DNA from: Lepidonotus clava
Lineage: Eukaryota; Annelida; Polychaeta; Phyllodocida; Polynoidae
DNA length: 64,000 bases
Direction of reading: 5' to 3'
Assembly: GCA_936440205.1 (NCBI GenBank)
Contig: OW387148.1
Span: 13,261,961 to 13,325,960 of the forward strand
Each line of letters begins with the position of its first letter. The stretch's first letter is position 1. This document shows, piece by piece, positions 1 to 11,512 of the stretch. The notes under the pieces were generated by a model that saw only the letters and a list, made by a program, of their open reading frames with translations, was not told the DNA's origin and did no database searches. The translations under genes were made by a program, and so were the position numbers.

Positions 1-213
1 TATGTGTTGTGTGTGGTGTGTGTATTATGTGTGTGGTCTGTGAAGTGTGTATGTTGTGTGTGTGGTGTGTGGTGTATGTGTGTGTTGTTTGTGTGTTGTG
101 TGCGTGTTGTATGTGGTGTGTATGTTTGTCTGTGGTGTGGTGTGTGTGGTGCGTGTGTCACTGTGGTGTGTGGTGTGTGTTTGTGTGTGTGTGTATGTGT
201 GTGTGTGTGTTCC
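1..213. repeat. TG/GTGT-rich low-complexity tract
   Basis: Almost pure GT-rich degenerate microsatellite (tgtgtggtgtg-type units). It opens several overlapping reading frames made only of Cys, Val, Trp and Gly on one strand and Thr/His on the other; these are composition artefacts. From 214 to about 447 I see nothing recognisable. Confidence 0.9.
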
Positions 214-447
214 CAGTTCCATCCCAACATATTAATACAATGTCAGAAAATGTATGTATAATCTAATATGGAACCCCTAGCAATATACCTGCAGTCCCCT
301 CAGCCGTACCAGGAACCCCTTTGATGTGAGGGCTGGCCCCTCCCCTGGTAAGTTCAGGGGCGGGGGCGGGCTGAGTCAGTGACCGAGTACACGTATAATG
401 ACAGCAGGCCCATACAATACACACCACACCGGCCTGCACACATACCT

Positions 448-1055
448 AAGGCCGTATTACACTACATGACTTGGGCTGCGATATTTTTATTTTTATAAAC
501 AGTTTTATTTAACCTGGGATGAGTAAGATTGATCCTGTCTTCCCTCACCTCCAGCCATAACTTAATCTATTACAATCTATTTCTTCATGATATTTTCCTT
601 TAAGTGTTAAGTAAAGTTATAGAGATTTTATGTAAAGTACATGTATAACAAACAGATATTATGACGATGTCGCAGAGAAATTCCACATATTAGAAACAAA
701 ACTCGTTGTTACAGATGTGTAAAATTCTCCGGATTCCCCATTTCAATATCACTCACGTATGTGAATTTTCTGTAATATCATCATATCACAGTGACACTGA
801 TACTGTAGCCCAAAAGTGTCGTCTAGCGTAATAGAGCCTTTAAGGTGGTATGACGCTTCATGAATTGGGCTGTGATATAATGCTACCACAAATTTGCACA
901 AAGGATTAATATAAATGATAACATTTGGTAATTTGGAGCATGTCATATATATGTGAAACAAAGAGGTGTATCTCTAATATGTGTGATTTCTCTGTGACAT
1001 CGTCTTATCACAGCTCATGTCGTGTAGTGTAATCCCGGGAGTGTAATACGGCCTT
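448..1055. mobile_element. MITE-like element with AAGGCCGTATTACACT ends
   Basis: A perfect 16-bp inverted repeat (AAGGCCGTATTACACT at 448 and its reverse complement ending near 1055) bounds about 610 bp without an open frame. Inside each end lies a second shared motif (ctacatgacttgggctgcga on the left; its inverted counterpart tcacagctcatgtcgtgtag on the right). The same inner motif recurs near 6990 and at 13,174, so this is one of a family. Internal segments at about 835-1030 look like a second, nested palindromic copy. Probably a non-autonomous DNA transposon; superfamily not assigned. Confidence 0.6.
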
Positions 1056-1845
1056 TTTGAAGGCCACCTGAGCCGGAGGTCACTCGACCACTGATCCAGG
1101 TCACAGGAACCACTTCAGGGGACAGGTTTTGGTCACACCAAGGGCGGGGTCGAGGAGAGGCAATTTGAGAAACTAGGTGCCTTTCCATGCGTTCCATGCG
1201 TTGCGGGTGTATGGAGTACATGGATCGAATTCCAGATAGCATCCGCACACCCTATATGGAAAAAAGAAAACGCACCCGCACCGCAGGTATAGAAAAGCAT
1301 TTTAGGCCTACATAGTTCCAAGTAAATCTGGAGGAGTTCCAACGAAAATATCAGAAGCTTCAAACTGAAGCTCTAGACCGAACGCCGCTATTACGTGTTT
1401 CGCGGAACCCGACTGTGTCCGACCCAGAGAGGTTTCCAAGTAAATCTCAACCAGGAATTTAGAATTTCTTTTTTCAAAGGATTTTATTGGTGATTATCTT
1501 CAATATTTCCTTTGGTTTTCAGAGTTAGGCCTATTACAGTTATTTACAGATGTGAAAAATAGATACAGTATGTGGCTGAAGCGGGACCCTCAAGGGCGGT
1601 ATACCTCCGTGTGATTTCCCTGTGTGGTTTGTGACACTGTACAGAGTGAGTCACTGATGTGTGTGAAAAACCCAGTGTGAAAACCCGCTCTATTTTCACA
1701 CCGGAGCTTTTCACACCTGAACTCATACAAGCTACACTAACTAGTAACTACCATAATTAATCACCCAGATAGTTTAGCGTATTTATAACGGTTATGGTGT
1801 GATATAATAGTGTAATAACTGAGCTATAGGCCCCATCAGAGCCAG
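1056..1845. other. gene-free stretch
   Basis: No exon, RNA or clear repeat recognised. Short frames on both strands have no family resemblance and no flanking splice signals. Confidence 0.5.
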
Positions 1846-2158
1846 AGCCGGATCCGGAGGGGGGGGGGGGTCTCTTCCTTTTTGTCGAAAAATTTAGCTT
1901 TTTTAAGTATAAAATTCGGCAAAAATGTCATACACGCTAACACGGTTTTACCTTATATGGGCATATGACGTCATTTTCGTCAGTAAATTTATTCCCTCAA
2001 GAGAGTCCTGCAGGACATTAGTCCAGTTGGTGTAATAACCAGAGTGGTCTCTGTGTGCTCGCAGGTGGTGGAACCGTGTAAGCGTGTATTAAGATATTTT
2101 TTTCTCTATACCCCCCCCCCCCCGACCCCCCGCTTCTCAAAATCTTGATCCGCCAGTG
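1846..2158. mobile_element. CAG-N-GGCGGATCC family element
   Basis: Starts near agccggatccgga and ends with gatccgccagtg, the inverse of the cagtggcggatc head seen in other copies. Long G and C homopolymers lie just inside both ends, as in the other copies at 3078, 5649, 11,513, 37,733 and 57,907. No coding capacity. Probably a MITE; the boundaries are approximate. Confidence 0.45.
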
Positions 2159-2624
2159 TCCATTGTGTTGAGTATGTACAGCCCCACTACAGTGTAGTTT
2201 AATACCCTTTTTGAACTCAGCACATAGAAGAACTATGCGTCCATGTCCAGTCATGTGGCAGATCTCTAAGGGGAGGGGGGGTGGGGGGGGGGGGGGGGGG
2301 GGGGGGGGGCAAAGGGGAAATTGTTCCCCCTAGATCCAAGAGAGAGAATTTTGGCATCTTAAAATTGGAAGATCTGTGTAAATCTGATGTTTTGGATTTT
2401 CATTATTATAAGGGGTAAGGATTTGCACTGACTCTGAATCCGCCCCTTGTGTGAACCAAAGGAATCGTTAGCGACTAATAGTTCACACCTAGTTGTTTCA
2501 GGATTATAGGCTTATGATAAACCCTCATATGTTTGTACATGCACGTTGTAACAATGATAATGGGGGGAGGGGGGGATGCCCCAAGACGTCCACTCGAGGA
2601 CCAGCCTTCCATGATGGTCAACTG

Positions 2625-2815
2625 GGGGTGTAGATGGGGGAGTCCACATGTCGCAATGTCGGATTTAAGAATTGTTCATGTCACCCTGTCGATTTTAAAA
2701 AATCCTCATGTCATCCTGTCGAATTTAAGAACTCATTATGTCCCCTGTTGTTATCTCTTAAAATCCCATGTCGCATGTTGTTAACCGAACAAAAGACCAT
2801 ATTATGTCGCCCTTT
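2625..2815 (+). repeat. gtcgaatttaag minisatellite element, copy 1
   Basis: About five degenerate units of catgtc..cctgtcgaatttaagaa, introduced by ggtgtagatgggg. The same modular element recurs at 6010-6500, 10,284-10,510 (inverted), 15,212-15,470, 20,900-20,960 and 24,150-24,210. A 29-nt G run lies about 320 bp upstream at 2281-2309. Confidence 0.7.
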
Positions 2816-3077
2816 TTTTTCAACTGAGGTACGGAAAGGGAAAAGACTTTTTGAGTTAGAGTTTGTTCCTGAAATGACACTTGGCGCAAAATAAATCATT
2901 AAGGGCAAAAATCGATCCAGTCTTTGAACAGAAAGAGGTTCAATCTTCATGGATTCACGTATCCAGTCATCAATACTTTGCAATGTAATATCCCACTTCC
3001 TGGCATTTGTCTTTTTTCCTTAGAATGCATGAGAATCGGATTTTACCCGTAACTCAGTAGCAAAGTTTATAGAATTA

Positions 3078-3226
3078 GGTGCGGATTAAGGGGAGGGGGG
3101 ACATGGGGCGTGCACACCCCTTTTTGGGGGGTAAAATTGTACATGTTCTAATGTGCAACGCCAACGGACAGGGCACCGGGACTTCTTTGGGCGCCCGCTT
3201 TTTCCAGAATTCCTGGATCCGCCACT
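3078..3226. mobile_element. CAG-N-GGCGGATCC family element
   Basis: Left end ggtgcggattaagg; right end ctggatccgccactg, the inverted head of this family; G-rich stretches inside. Short and non-coding. Confidence 0.45.
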
Positions 3227-3689
3227 GAGAATTATCCTGCCTGGGTGTGGTCCTGTTGCCTATTCCCAATATTAGATTAAAATTAAATAGTATATGGTCG
3301 ACCTATGCATATAAAACAGCACGTTTTGTCACCAGTTTTGTCAGATTTTCCGATATTCCACGTGTCAGATCCACCCTACTTCCTTAAACTACAGGATATA
3401 GCAGACCTACTTTAAATACTTCACCGGTGAACGAAGACCTCCTGACATCACCCAGCCGTAGAAGACTGATGTTAAGGCCATAGATATAGTTCTATTTTTA
3501 GACAGCTCTAGCCTCTACACAATAACATCGTGTGGCACATTAATATTAAGCCAAATAAACTTACGTCCTCTATTCGATGTTTAAATAAAAATAAAGTAAA
3601 TAAAACGTTAGATATAGGTGAGATATGTTTGACAGAATGAAGCCAGGTGTGCACTTACCGGTAAGCGTTCCGTCACCTTAGTAACTACA

Positions 3690-3801
3690 GGGCGCCGGGC
3701 TAGCGGCAGGAGGAGGCAGGGAACGCAGCGGGGACGCTGGAGGGACGCTGATACGGGAGGAGTTATCTCCAGTAGACGCTCGGGTACAGATCTCCTACAA
3801 G
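3690..3801 (+). other. probable 5' non-coding exon with strong donor
   Basis: A GC- and CpG-rich block, unlike the AT-rich surroundings, ends in ctacaag followed by gtgagt, a consensus 5' splice site. It contains no ATG, as expected for a leader exon. It is the nearest upstream candidate for the first exon of the transporter gene whose start codon is at 12,736; that link is inference and the intron would be about 8.8 kb. Confidence 0.4.
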
Positions 3802-4239
3802 GTGAGTGATATCTCCCAGTATTAATGTGTATTGTATCAGATACAGATAGCGGTCCGTCCTTGTCGCTGTCATGTACTTGTATGATGACGGGTGGTTCTC
3901 CTCAGGCCGGTATGAGGGGGGAGGGGGTCAGTTCCGGGCTGTTGGCAGGTAGGTCCCCCCACAACACGATCACACCATACCCCGGGTACAGCTGCACTCA
4001 GCTGTTTGTCCCTACCTCCCCTTCTATGTGGGTCACGTCTGTTTGGGAGTTACCAGGAACGCCGACCACGGACCCAACACATGGCTCTGTTTATGTTCTA
4101 TCAAAACGGATTAAACACAAATATCTTACAGGAAAAATCCTAAATTGTAGTCAGAAACAATCATTTTTCATATGTAGAACTTATATTGATGGTTATTTCT
4201 GTTGGGAACATATGATTCAGGAGAGGACTATATTCCCGG
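3802..4239 (+). other. intron-like sequence after the leader exon
   Basis: A 218-codon open frame runs from 3825 through here to 4481, but it crosses the putative donor and a two-copy 30-bp repeat and resembles no family. I regard it as chance. Confidence 0.4.
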
Positions 4240-4450
4240 CGGAGGTGTCTGTGCGCTGTGCGGCGCCTGTTTACTACGCCGGGATCACGCTATCAGGCCG
4301 CGCTCTGATTGGTCAGTTCCCCTCAGGCCGGGCTCTGATTGGCTGGTTCCCCTCGCGCGGCCCGGTAACCAGCATACAGGCTGATGACCAGTGGAGCCGG
4401 GTACACGTGTACCGGGCTGGGGTACCAGCGGCGGGGTCACGTGGTGCACA
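4240..4450. promoter_or_regulatory. CpG-rich tract with two inverted CCAAT boxes
   Basis: A GC-rich segment carries a 30-bp unit repeated twice (4294-4353), each with gctctgattggc/t, that is, an ATTGG (inverted CCAAT, NF-Y type) box. High CpG against an AT-rich background suggests a promoter or enhancer. It lies about 450 bp inside the putative first intron. Function is inferred from composition and motif only. Confidence 0.35.
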
Positions 4451-4719
4451 CAGAGAGTTGACCATGGCTGGGGGGAGTTGAGGATTTTTTTTTTTTTATT
4501 TCTTTTTTTAAAGGTTTTTATTAGTAATAATCATTAAGGTTTCCCTTGGTTTTGAGTTATTACACTTAAAAATGTGAGAAATATAGCGGATCACATTGAA
4601 TCACTACAATATGGCTCATTTTATGCAAATTTCAAGTAATGTTCGGTACTTCATGACAATGGCAATATCTAAAATAGATCCTTGACAATCAACATCAAGT
4701 ACATTGTACCCATAATTAA

Positions 4720-4918
4720 CAGGCCCGTAGCCAGGGGGAGTTCGGGGGGTTTGTACGAACCCCACCTTGGAGGATTTTTTCTCTAATTCTTAATGTAAAA
4801 TATGACACTAAATCAAAAAAAAAATCTATTTCTTCAAAAAACGAACCCCTATGGAAAAACAAACAAACTGCTATTCAAAAAACGAACCCCCCTCTGAGAA
4901 GAGTTGGCTACGGGCCTG
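4720..4918. mobile_element. MITE with CAGGCCCGTAGCCA ends
   Basis: A perfect 14-bp terminal inverted repeat, CAGGCCCGTAGCCA and TGGCTACGGGCCTG, bounds 199 bp. The flanks read cataatta and cataatat, a near match of the 8-bp target duplication that hAT transposons make; CAG-initiated ends also fit hAT. The interior is A-rich and non-coding. Confidence 0.75.
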
Positions 4919-5648
4919 CATAATATAATCATTCAGGGTTCCTATGATTTGTACATTTACACGAGGATGATACATAATATTAAGGTAATTCAGGTTTATT
5001 TAACAGACAGTAGCAATAACATTTTATATTTCCAATTGATCAGAAATACAGATACAAGCAGACTATTACTAGTAAACAGTATAAGCGTGATCCATGCCAT
5101 AGTACATAAGGACAATTGTCATTAATGCCCTAGTGTATAATCAGATGAAGGTTAAACGATACTTCTTATGATTATTATTATTCATTTTAATTTTCAACAT
5201 TAGGATGAAGCAAGTCTTGATATTCAATATGCATTAATTTTATGCCGATTAAAGAAACATGTCGACTCACAATTCTGCACATCCTTATCTACTGCGTTCC
5301 ATAGCAATAGTTTTTTGAAAAAATATATTTGTTAATATCAATCTGAAGTGTTTCCACTGATTTTCAGATGTAATACATGAATATTAATACAAGTGGTAAA
5401 ACTAGTAATGATTAAGGGTGTTATTTAGCACAATAATAGTTTGTTTGCGTTATATCAGCCTCTCGGAGTACACTAGGATAATCAGATGGTGGATTGATCA
5501 CTGATTTATGAGTCTTTCAGGGACGGGGAGAATTGAAAAAAAAGGGGGGGATATAATAGAAGTAAATTTATATGTATTATGATTTAACAGATATGAGTGC
5601 TCTAACGCTAAGTCACTCTAGTTGCCGGGTGCTAAATATGCAGGGTAT
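4919..5648. other. AT-rich stretch without recognised features
   Basis: Short frames only; no splice-flanked coding signal and no repeat shared with the rest of the window. Confidence 0.5.
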
Positions 5649-5965
5649 GCAGTGGCGGATCCAGGTTTTTGAAAAAAAGGGGGGGGGGGGAGGCGCCCTG
5701 ATGAATTTTGTCCTCCCTTAATTACCTTTTGGGCGAGTTTTACATTAAAAATAATCGAAAATTGCCCCCCCCCCAAAAAAAGGGGGGGGGGGGCGTTATG
5801 TATATCCATTTTCATCTGCTTCCTGGTAAAAGCAGGCCTAGGGCGATCCTGGATTTTGAAAAAGGGAGAGGGCAGGTCGGCGTGCTATAGCGGGTGCAGG
5901 AAACTTTAAATTAAAAAAGTTTAAATTTGCCCCCCTCCCATTTTTTTTTTTTTTTTTTTTTTAGC
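5649..5965. mobile_element. two adjacent CAG-N-GGCGGATCC family copies
   Basis: The first copy starts cagtggcggatccaggtttt at 5649; a second begins near 5838 (gggcgatcctggattttg). Both share the body attaccttttgggc, ttttacattaaaaataat and aatttgcccccc, followed by homopolymer G/A/T tracts. No coding capacity. Confidence 0.55.
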
Positions 5966-6009
5966 AAATGCCCTGTGTCACGCCATTTAAGTTTTCTCTC
6001 TCTCTATTA

Positions 6010-6500
6010 TGCCACTAAGCTTCATGTCGCGTATCAAATTTAAGAAAGGGCCATGTCACCCTGTTGATTTTAAGGATCTACACCCATTGGCATATAGGTC
6101 TAGTGTTGACCTTGAACACAAACCAAGTGCCAATGCCAAGGTCGTGACGTGTATGGGAAGTCACATGGAGGGGTGGGGGGAGGGGGTGGGGGGCAGGCCA
6201 ACCTATAAAGGGTACAATCCGGGTCAGGTTAGGCCCTATCGAGTGGCATGTCAAGGTTATGGGGCTATACAGGGAGTGTAAATGGGGGGGGGGGGGGGGG
6301 GGGGGGGGTCCCATGTCGTCTTGTCGAATTTAAGAAATCTTTATGTCACCCTGTCGAATGTAGGAAATGGTGATGTCGCCCTGTCAAATCTAAGAAATGG
6401 TGATGTCGCCCTGTTGAATTTAAGAAAATATTGATGTCGCAAGTCACTAAACCCAAAAGCAGCCATTTCCCCTGTCGATTTTAAGGGTCTACACCCATTA
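6010..6500 (+). repeat. gtcgaatttaag minisatellite element, copies 2-3
   Basis: Two blocks of the catgtcgccctgtcgaattt-type unit (6010-6090 and 6305-6500) flank 215 bp that include long G runs (6285-6308). Both blocks end in gattttaaggrtctacaccc, and the right block is preceded by gagtgtaaatggggg. Head and tail are therefore inversely related (GTGTAGA / TCTACAC). Confidence 0.75.
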
Positions 6501-7010
6501 TACACCTATACAACCATCGCATGGGGGATTGACAACATGAAATGAAGTTTAGCATTATAGGTAATATACAGAGGTTGACGGTACAACTCTGAATAAGAAG
6601 TGGGCGTACAAAAATTACTGCCCGAGGCCGTTAGGCTGAGGACTGTAATTTTTCTGATGTCCCACTGAGTATTCAGGGTTGTACTGTCAACTGAGGGTAG
6701 TTTTCCTTATAATACCATAATTTATTTCATAAGTTGTAAGGAAAATAGAAAGGAGCAAAGTGGACAGTATCACAAAACCTTGACCATGCATACACTTTGA
6801 CTGGTCTCAAGCAGTTTACCCTAATATTCTTGATTTTCTCTTAAATATAGGGCTCTATCACTATCCCCTTTAATCAGACTGCATTATTTTACCTGACATT
6901 AAAAAAAGTAATCATGCAAACCCATTAAGAATTCACAAAATAAAAAGAAGATTTTACGCAGTAAAGTAAGGCATTGCTATATAGTATTACACTAAAGACG
7001 ACTGGGCTGC
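6501..7010. other. AT-rich stretch without recognised features
   Basis: No coding or repeat signal apart from a palindromic theme around gaggttgacggtacaactctga and its inverse near 6665-6690, probably another small foldback insertion. Confidence 0.35.
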
Positions 7011-7354
7011 ATGCGATATGGGCATGATTGGTGCTATTTTCAATGTAGGGTATGCGGAGGGTATCCGGAATTCCGTATTATGGAAAAACGCATCGCCTCC
7101 TCCGCATACCTTATTATATTCGTGATTTCCCATCCTTTGACCTGTGGCGCTACATGGGGTTCGAGGGGCAAGAGTGTTTGCAATGAGCCCAGTGACAGAT
7201 TTAAAAGGGGGGGGGGGGGGGGGGGGTTGTGACCCTTCTTTTTGCCCAAATTTACATTTTTAATGTAAAATTCTGGGGAAAAGGAGGCGCCTCCCCTTAT
7301 ATTAACGCGCCCCTCATTTTCCACACGACCCATAATACTCTGGTTGCTTGGAAC

Positions 7355-7400
7355 TCACGGTAGGCCGACTGGTGCGAAAAGGAGCTCTGTAGACAGTTTG
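7355..7400 (+). repeat. copy of a 46-bp segment also found at 24,927
   Basis: The segment from tcacggtaggccgactggtg through gaaaaggagctctgtagacagtttg nearly matches 24,927-24,975, inside the putative promoter/leader of the ankyrin gene. A (TA)n microsatellite (about 7436-7474) follows. Confidence 0.6.
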
Positions 7401-7434
7401 CTCGTTTTCCAAAAGCTGCATCCGCTACTGAGAG

Positions 7435-7474
<40 letters not shown>

Positions 7475-7476
<2 letters not shown>

Positions 7477-8337
7477 TTAATATGGTGTGGATATTAGGCT
7501 TTACCAGGCTTAGTATAGACCTTAAGGCCAATCCACACTGATCCGATACGCCTTTCATGAAAAGTAAGGAGTTCCTCACATAAGGAGAACTATGACTCCA
7601 CATACCATGACGCAAAAACACAACTACGTACGTTCAGTTATCAAAGCATTACAAAAGTCTATTGTAAAACATTGCAACAAGTGTAAGTGCGCACACTTGG
7701 CTGTAGCCAAATGCACTGTAATCTTTATTGAAGAGACCGTCGTGAGTATACGCTCAATTTGGAGGCTACCACTGATAGCCGAAATCAGTTATCCAACGCG
7801 TATGTTCCCATGAACCTGTGCAGTCCACCAGTCTACCAACCTTGGGGCTTTCAGTAACTAACCTACTGTAATTCATATAGGTTTTAGATAGAAAAACACA
7901 CAAAGAATCTTTTTTTCTTTCAAAATTAAGACACTAGGGCGGCGCCACTTATTGAAAAAGGTGTATAGTGTAGGCCTACCTCTACGAAGTTACTTAATTA
8001 CCTTTGGCCCCTTTTGGCCGAATTTCACATCTAAAAAGACGCAAAACTTTCCAGAAAAAGGCAGGGGCGCGAGCCCCCTCACCCCACCAACTCTCTGTCC
8101 ACCCATGATTCTGTATCGGCTAATGTGAGTCCATTGATTACTCCTGACACGTGCTCATGAAAGTCCATGCAAACCAAACGCAGAAACAATTCATCCATGA
8201 AGATGCACCAACGGCCATAATTTCGACAATTCAGCCGTAGGAAAGAATTTATCATAAGATAAATATTTTTTCGCAACTTTTAACAATCCTGGTGCGGCAA
8301 CAGCATTATCATTTCAGTCAGAGATCAAGCATGTTTA

Positions 8338-8338
<1 letters not shown>
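7475..8338. other. gene-free stretch
   Basis: No supported feature. Short frames at 7592-7813 and 8079-8276 have no family resemblance or convincing splice context. Confidence 0.45.
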
Positions 8339-8394
<56 letters not shown>

Positions 8395-8408
8395 CCTATA
8401 TATATATA
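8339..8408. repeat. (TA)n microsatellite
   Basis: About 33 TA dinucleotides with one short interruption. Similar tracts occur at 7436, 49,093, 52,325, 54,869 and 62,682. Confidence 0.95.
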
Positions 8409-8814
8409 AAATTATATAAAATCAAGAATGTATAGAAAGCATGGCATCTATCTAATGACTGCATTTCAGTCCCAATTCCTGTCATCGATATTTTGGTAGT
8501 ATTTTGATGAATTAAAACCACTAACCCAAAATAAATCTCAAAGGGCTTTAAAATAAATATAAACTAAAGTGTTTTTCTCTCAACACTAATAACCAAGCAT
8601 ACTAAACAACTATGGGCCTGGAATGACGACAAAATTTATATTTCAAAATACAATCTGAAATCTGCGTTCATTTCCGTCGGTAATTTGTAACCACAAATTA
8701 ATGTACGGTGGACTAACTGAAAGACCCAGTATGCATATATTAAAAATACTATGTCCACTATATAAATATCCCATTCAAAATAAAATAAAATGTGGTGTGT
8801 TTTTAGTACTGCAG

Positions 8815-8910
8815 ATGTCCATCAGATGTCAGCAGTCTACAGAGGACGGGACTCCCCAAGCCGCGTTCCGTGCATGGACTCGGCAGTTCATGGTACATCC
8901 CATAAAAAAG
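8815..8910 (+). other. orphan exon-like segment
   Basis: A 96-bp GC-richer island lies between tagtactgcag and gtaggt, a good acceptor and donor. It is open in one frame for exactly 32 codons beginning with ATG (MSIRCQQSTEDGTP onward), with balanced codon use unlike its surroundings. It could be an alternative leader exon of the transporter gene, lying between 3801 and 12,645. It cannot extend that gene's coding frame, because the segment upstream of 12,736 has a stop when read on from it. It could also be an exon of an unrecognised gene or chance. No family is recognised. Confidence 0.3.
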
Positions 8911-9100
8911 GTAGGTTTATAATTATTCACAGTTACAGAGCCTTTACATCTATCGCTGTATACGTAAAACGTAAAACCACATGAATGTGACAGTCTCATG
9001 ACATGAGGCATTTGTCATATACCAGCGTCCTTAATGCCAAAATGGTGGTGTCCTGATGCTGCAGCTGGTCTCAGAGAACTAAGTGTGGTGCCATCTGTAG

Positions 9101-10282
9101 TAGTGGGGTCTGTTGACAACATTTTTGTTACAGAGCGGATAAAATCACCACATTTTGCATGAGGCACCTCTGAGGCACAACTATTGAATCTAGAAGGGGA
9201 GCCACCTTGAAATACCAAAATTAAATTAGACAACCAATTTTTATACTTAGATTCCAAAATATTTTGCAATTCATTTTTGTTAAACAACTAATGCTAAATA
9301 CAGGCTTTTTATTTTTGTTGACTTCTAGGCATCTCATGGGACTTAACATTTTTTTTTTTATTTGCTTTTATTTGGGTTGTACAGGCTCGGTTTAACCAAT
9401 CTTCCGCCTAGTCCCACCATGAGACATAATACGTTTTCAAATGATATAGATGGTTGAAATCAAATGAATACATGTCATAATCTTTTGTGACATCTGTCAT
9501 AATTGCTGTCAGAAAATGCCAAAATTGCATAAGTAAAGGGATAAAGGGTTTTATTTGACCTTAATAGTGCCAGATGAAACAATAATTGCAATAATTAGAT
9601 ATATCCACTAGAGTATCTTGCTTTAATGCTGTATCTATGCTTGGGGGACGGGAGGGGGGGGGGGGGGCTCAATATGACTTCATTTTTAGAGGGGGGGTCA
9701 AGGGTTGCATGACAAAACATGACAAGGGGGGAGGGGGGGGGGGGGTAAAAATGGTCAAAAATAGCATGACATCAGTTATGGACGGCCCCTATGTTGGAAG
9801 CCAGTGTTCATTGTCAAAGGTATCATGCTAATAGATTCAGCCATTTTGAAATTTATGGCATTGTATTGGATGAATATTATATCTATTGAGCCCTCTAGGC
9901 TATAAACAACTGATATTGGAACCTTTTCTCCCTACCTAATACCCTAGTAGCTAAAAATCATGATATTTCTTAGAATTGATCAGCCATCTTGCATTTTTGT
10001 TTTCTGCATTGACTTCAAACATAAATAATTGAATTCCCTGATCCCTAATTTCTCAATTTTGACACCAACAATGTCTCTTTATTCATTTTAGAAGCTGAGA
10101 TATAAGATTGTTTATAGCAAAAGTCGGCCATATTGGTTTTTTGGCCCCCACACCCATCTTATTGATATTTCAAGGTGGCTCCCCTTCTAGATTTATGCCT
10201 CAGAGGTGCCTCATTACAAATTTGGTGCTTTTATCCGCAGTGTAACGCTTTCTCAAAAAAATGACCTTAACAGACCCGACTA
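9101..10282. mobile_element. long-TIR element, about 1.2 kb
   Basis: About 120 bp at 9101-9220 (tagtggggtctgtt to gagccaccttgaaataccaa) recurs inverted at about 10,164-10,282. It includes the shared block gaggcacctctgaggca and ctagaaggggagccaccttg. The interior holds G runs and no open frame, so this is probably a non-autonomous DNA transposon with long terminal inverted repeats. The arms have diverged by substitutions and a small indel, so it is not new. Confidence 0.65.
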
Positions 10283-10283
10283 A

Positions 10284-10510
10284 GACCTTTAAAATCGACA
10301 GGGCCACATGGCTGTTTTTTTAAATTCGACATGCAACATGGACCTTATAATTAAAAGTGACAGGAGATAAAAAATAAAGGACATGACATTGAGGATTTCT
10401 TAATTTGACATGCAAGATGGAAAGTTATTAAAATTGACATGAAAAATGACAACAGAGTGACATGCGACATGCGACATGCCCAATTCTTAAATTCAACATG
10501 ATACCTAAGG
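10284..10510 (-). repeat. gtcgaatttaag minisatellite element, inverted copy
   Basis: Units read as the reverse complement of the family: aaatcgacagggccacatgg, aaattcgacatgcaacatgg, aaattgacatgaaaaatgac and so on. It directly abuts the long-TIR element on its left. Confidence 0.65.
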
Positions 10511-10605
10511 AAAATTCATAGTTGAGACATAATTATGGGACATTAGAAACCTTGCCTTTTTAACTTTTTTTTAAGGGAGATCCCCAAATATGTGACATCA
10601 AAAGC

Positions 10606-10682
10606 AGTGGCGGATCCAGGTTTTTGAAAAGGGAGGGGGGCGCGCTAATGTAATTTTTTTTTTCTTATTACCTTTTGGGCTA
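10606..10682. mobile_element. truncated CAG-N-GGCGGATCC family head
   Basis: Starts cagtggcggatccaggtttt and reads to attaccttttgggc, then joins a different repeat at 10,683. The right end of the element is missing. Confidence 0.5.
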
Positions 10683-10860
10683 CCTAACCTCACCAAAAGT
10701 AATGTAATAATATTGTTCTGATTTGGTGAGGTTTCCACCTCACCATCAGTAAAGTAATTGTTACATGACATCTCAGTAACAAACTGATCCCAAACTGACT
10801 AAAAATGTATAGCTGCAGAACGGTTTCGTTACGTCGCAGGTTGGCTGGGATGCAACTCTA
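10683..10860 (+). repeat. interspersed repeat with conserved hairpin, copy 1
   Basis: Matches 29,874-30,020 over its length. Both copies carry cctcaccaaa and its inverse ttggtgagg about 30 bp apart, followed by a second cctcacc, and end near ggctggga. The preserved stem in two diverged copies marks it as a structural part of the element. Confidence 0.6.
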
Positions 10861-11235
10861 CTCAACCAGTTTGTAATCTGTATTTCACCAGACCCTCGCA
10901 ATCTGCACTATCTGACTGACAAGTGAGCAGCAGATAACAGAGTACTGTAAAGTCTATTCCGAGATGCCATTTTCCCTACTTTTGTAGGATTTCCAACTTT
11001 TTGGTGATTTTGGATTGCACAACCTATTATTTTCTACAAAATTTTGACAGTTCATTTACAGTAATTTTGCATAAGTTTCAACCTATTGACATACAATTTC
11101 AATGTCAGGACTCTATTGTTTAAGGGTATATTACTCTTAGTTGCTTCTTGGAAAATGAGTAGGAAAAGTGTTTCGTACCATTCCTACATTTTCATCAGTC
11201 GGGAGTGGCATCTCTGTCTATTATAGTCTATAACA

Positions 11236-11475
11236 GGAGTCCAGCCCCTATACCTTCACCATTGTCCTGCCCTCTCAGAAACCGGTGAATAAAAGATATA
11301 ATATCTATTATTATTATTGTCCTGGAGGGCTATAATGCCTGTCTGTGAATGATAAGGCACATTTCTTTGTTGTCAGTAAAACTTTTTTTAACATTATCTG
11401 TGTAATTGAAATAGACTGCGGGTTCACTCAGCAATTGTTATTGCCCCAGTTTGCACACACCCGTCTCAGGTTAAA
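11236..11475 (+). repeat. interspersed repeat, copy 1 (second at 14,677-14,905)
   Basis: The two segments share, in order, cccctataccttcaccattg, cctgccctct, ggtgaataaaaga/agtgaataaaaga, agactgcgggt and actcagcaa. About 230 bp; family not recognised. Frames in it, including a 131-codon one on the minus strand at the second copy, are not conserved between the copies. Confidence 0.6.
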
Positions 11476-11512
11476 GCCCTTGATGCTTTACTCATTTCTT
11501 GGAATAGTGAAC

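Noticed and set aside
4-266. Overlapping 60-85-codon frames at the left edge
   Set aside because: Pure GT-repeat translation; no gene signal.
3825-4481. 218-codon open frame on the plus strand
   Set aside because: Starts inside a putative intron, runs through a CpG tract and a two-copy 30-bp repeat, low-complexity ends and no family resemblance.
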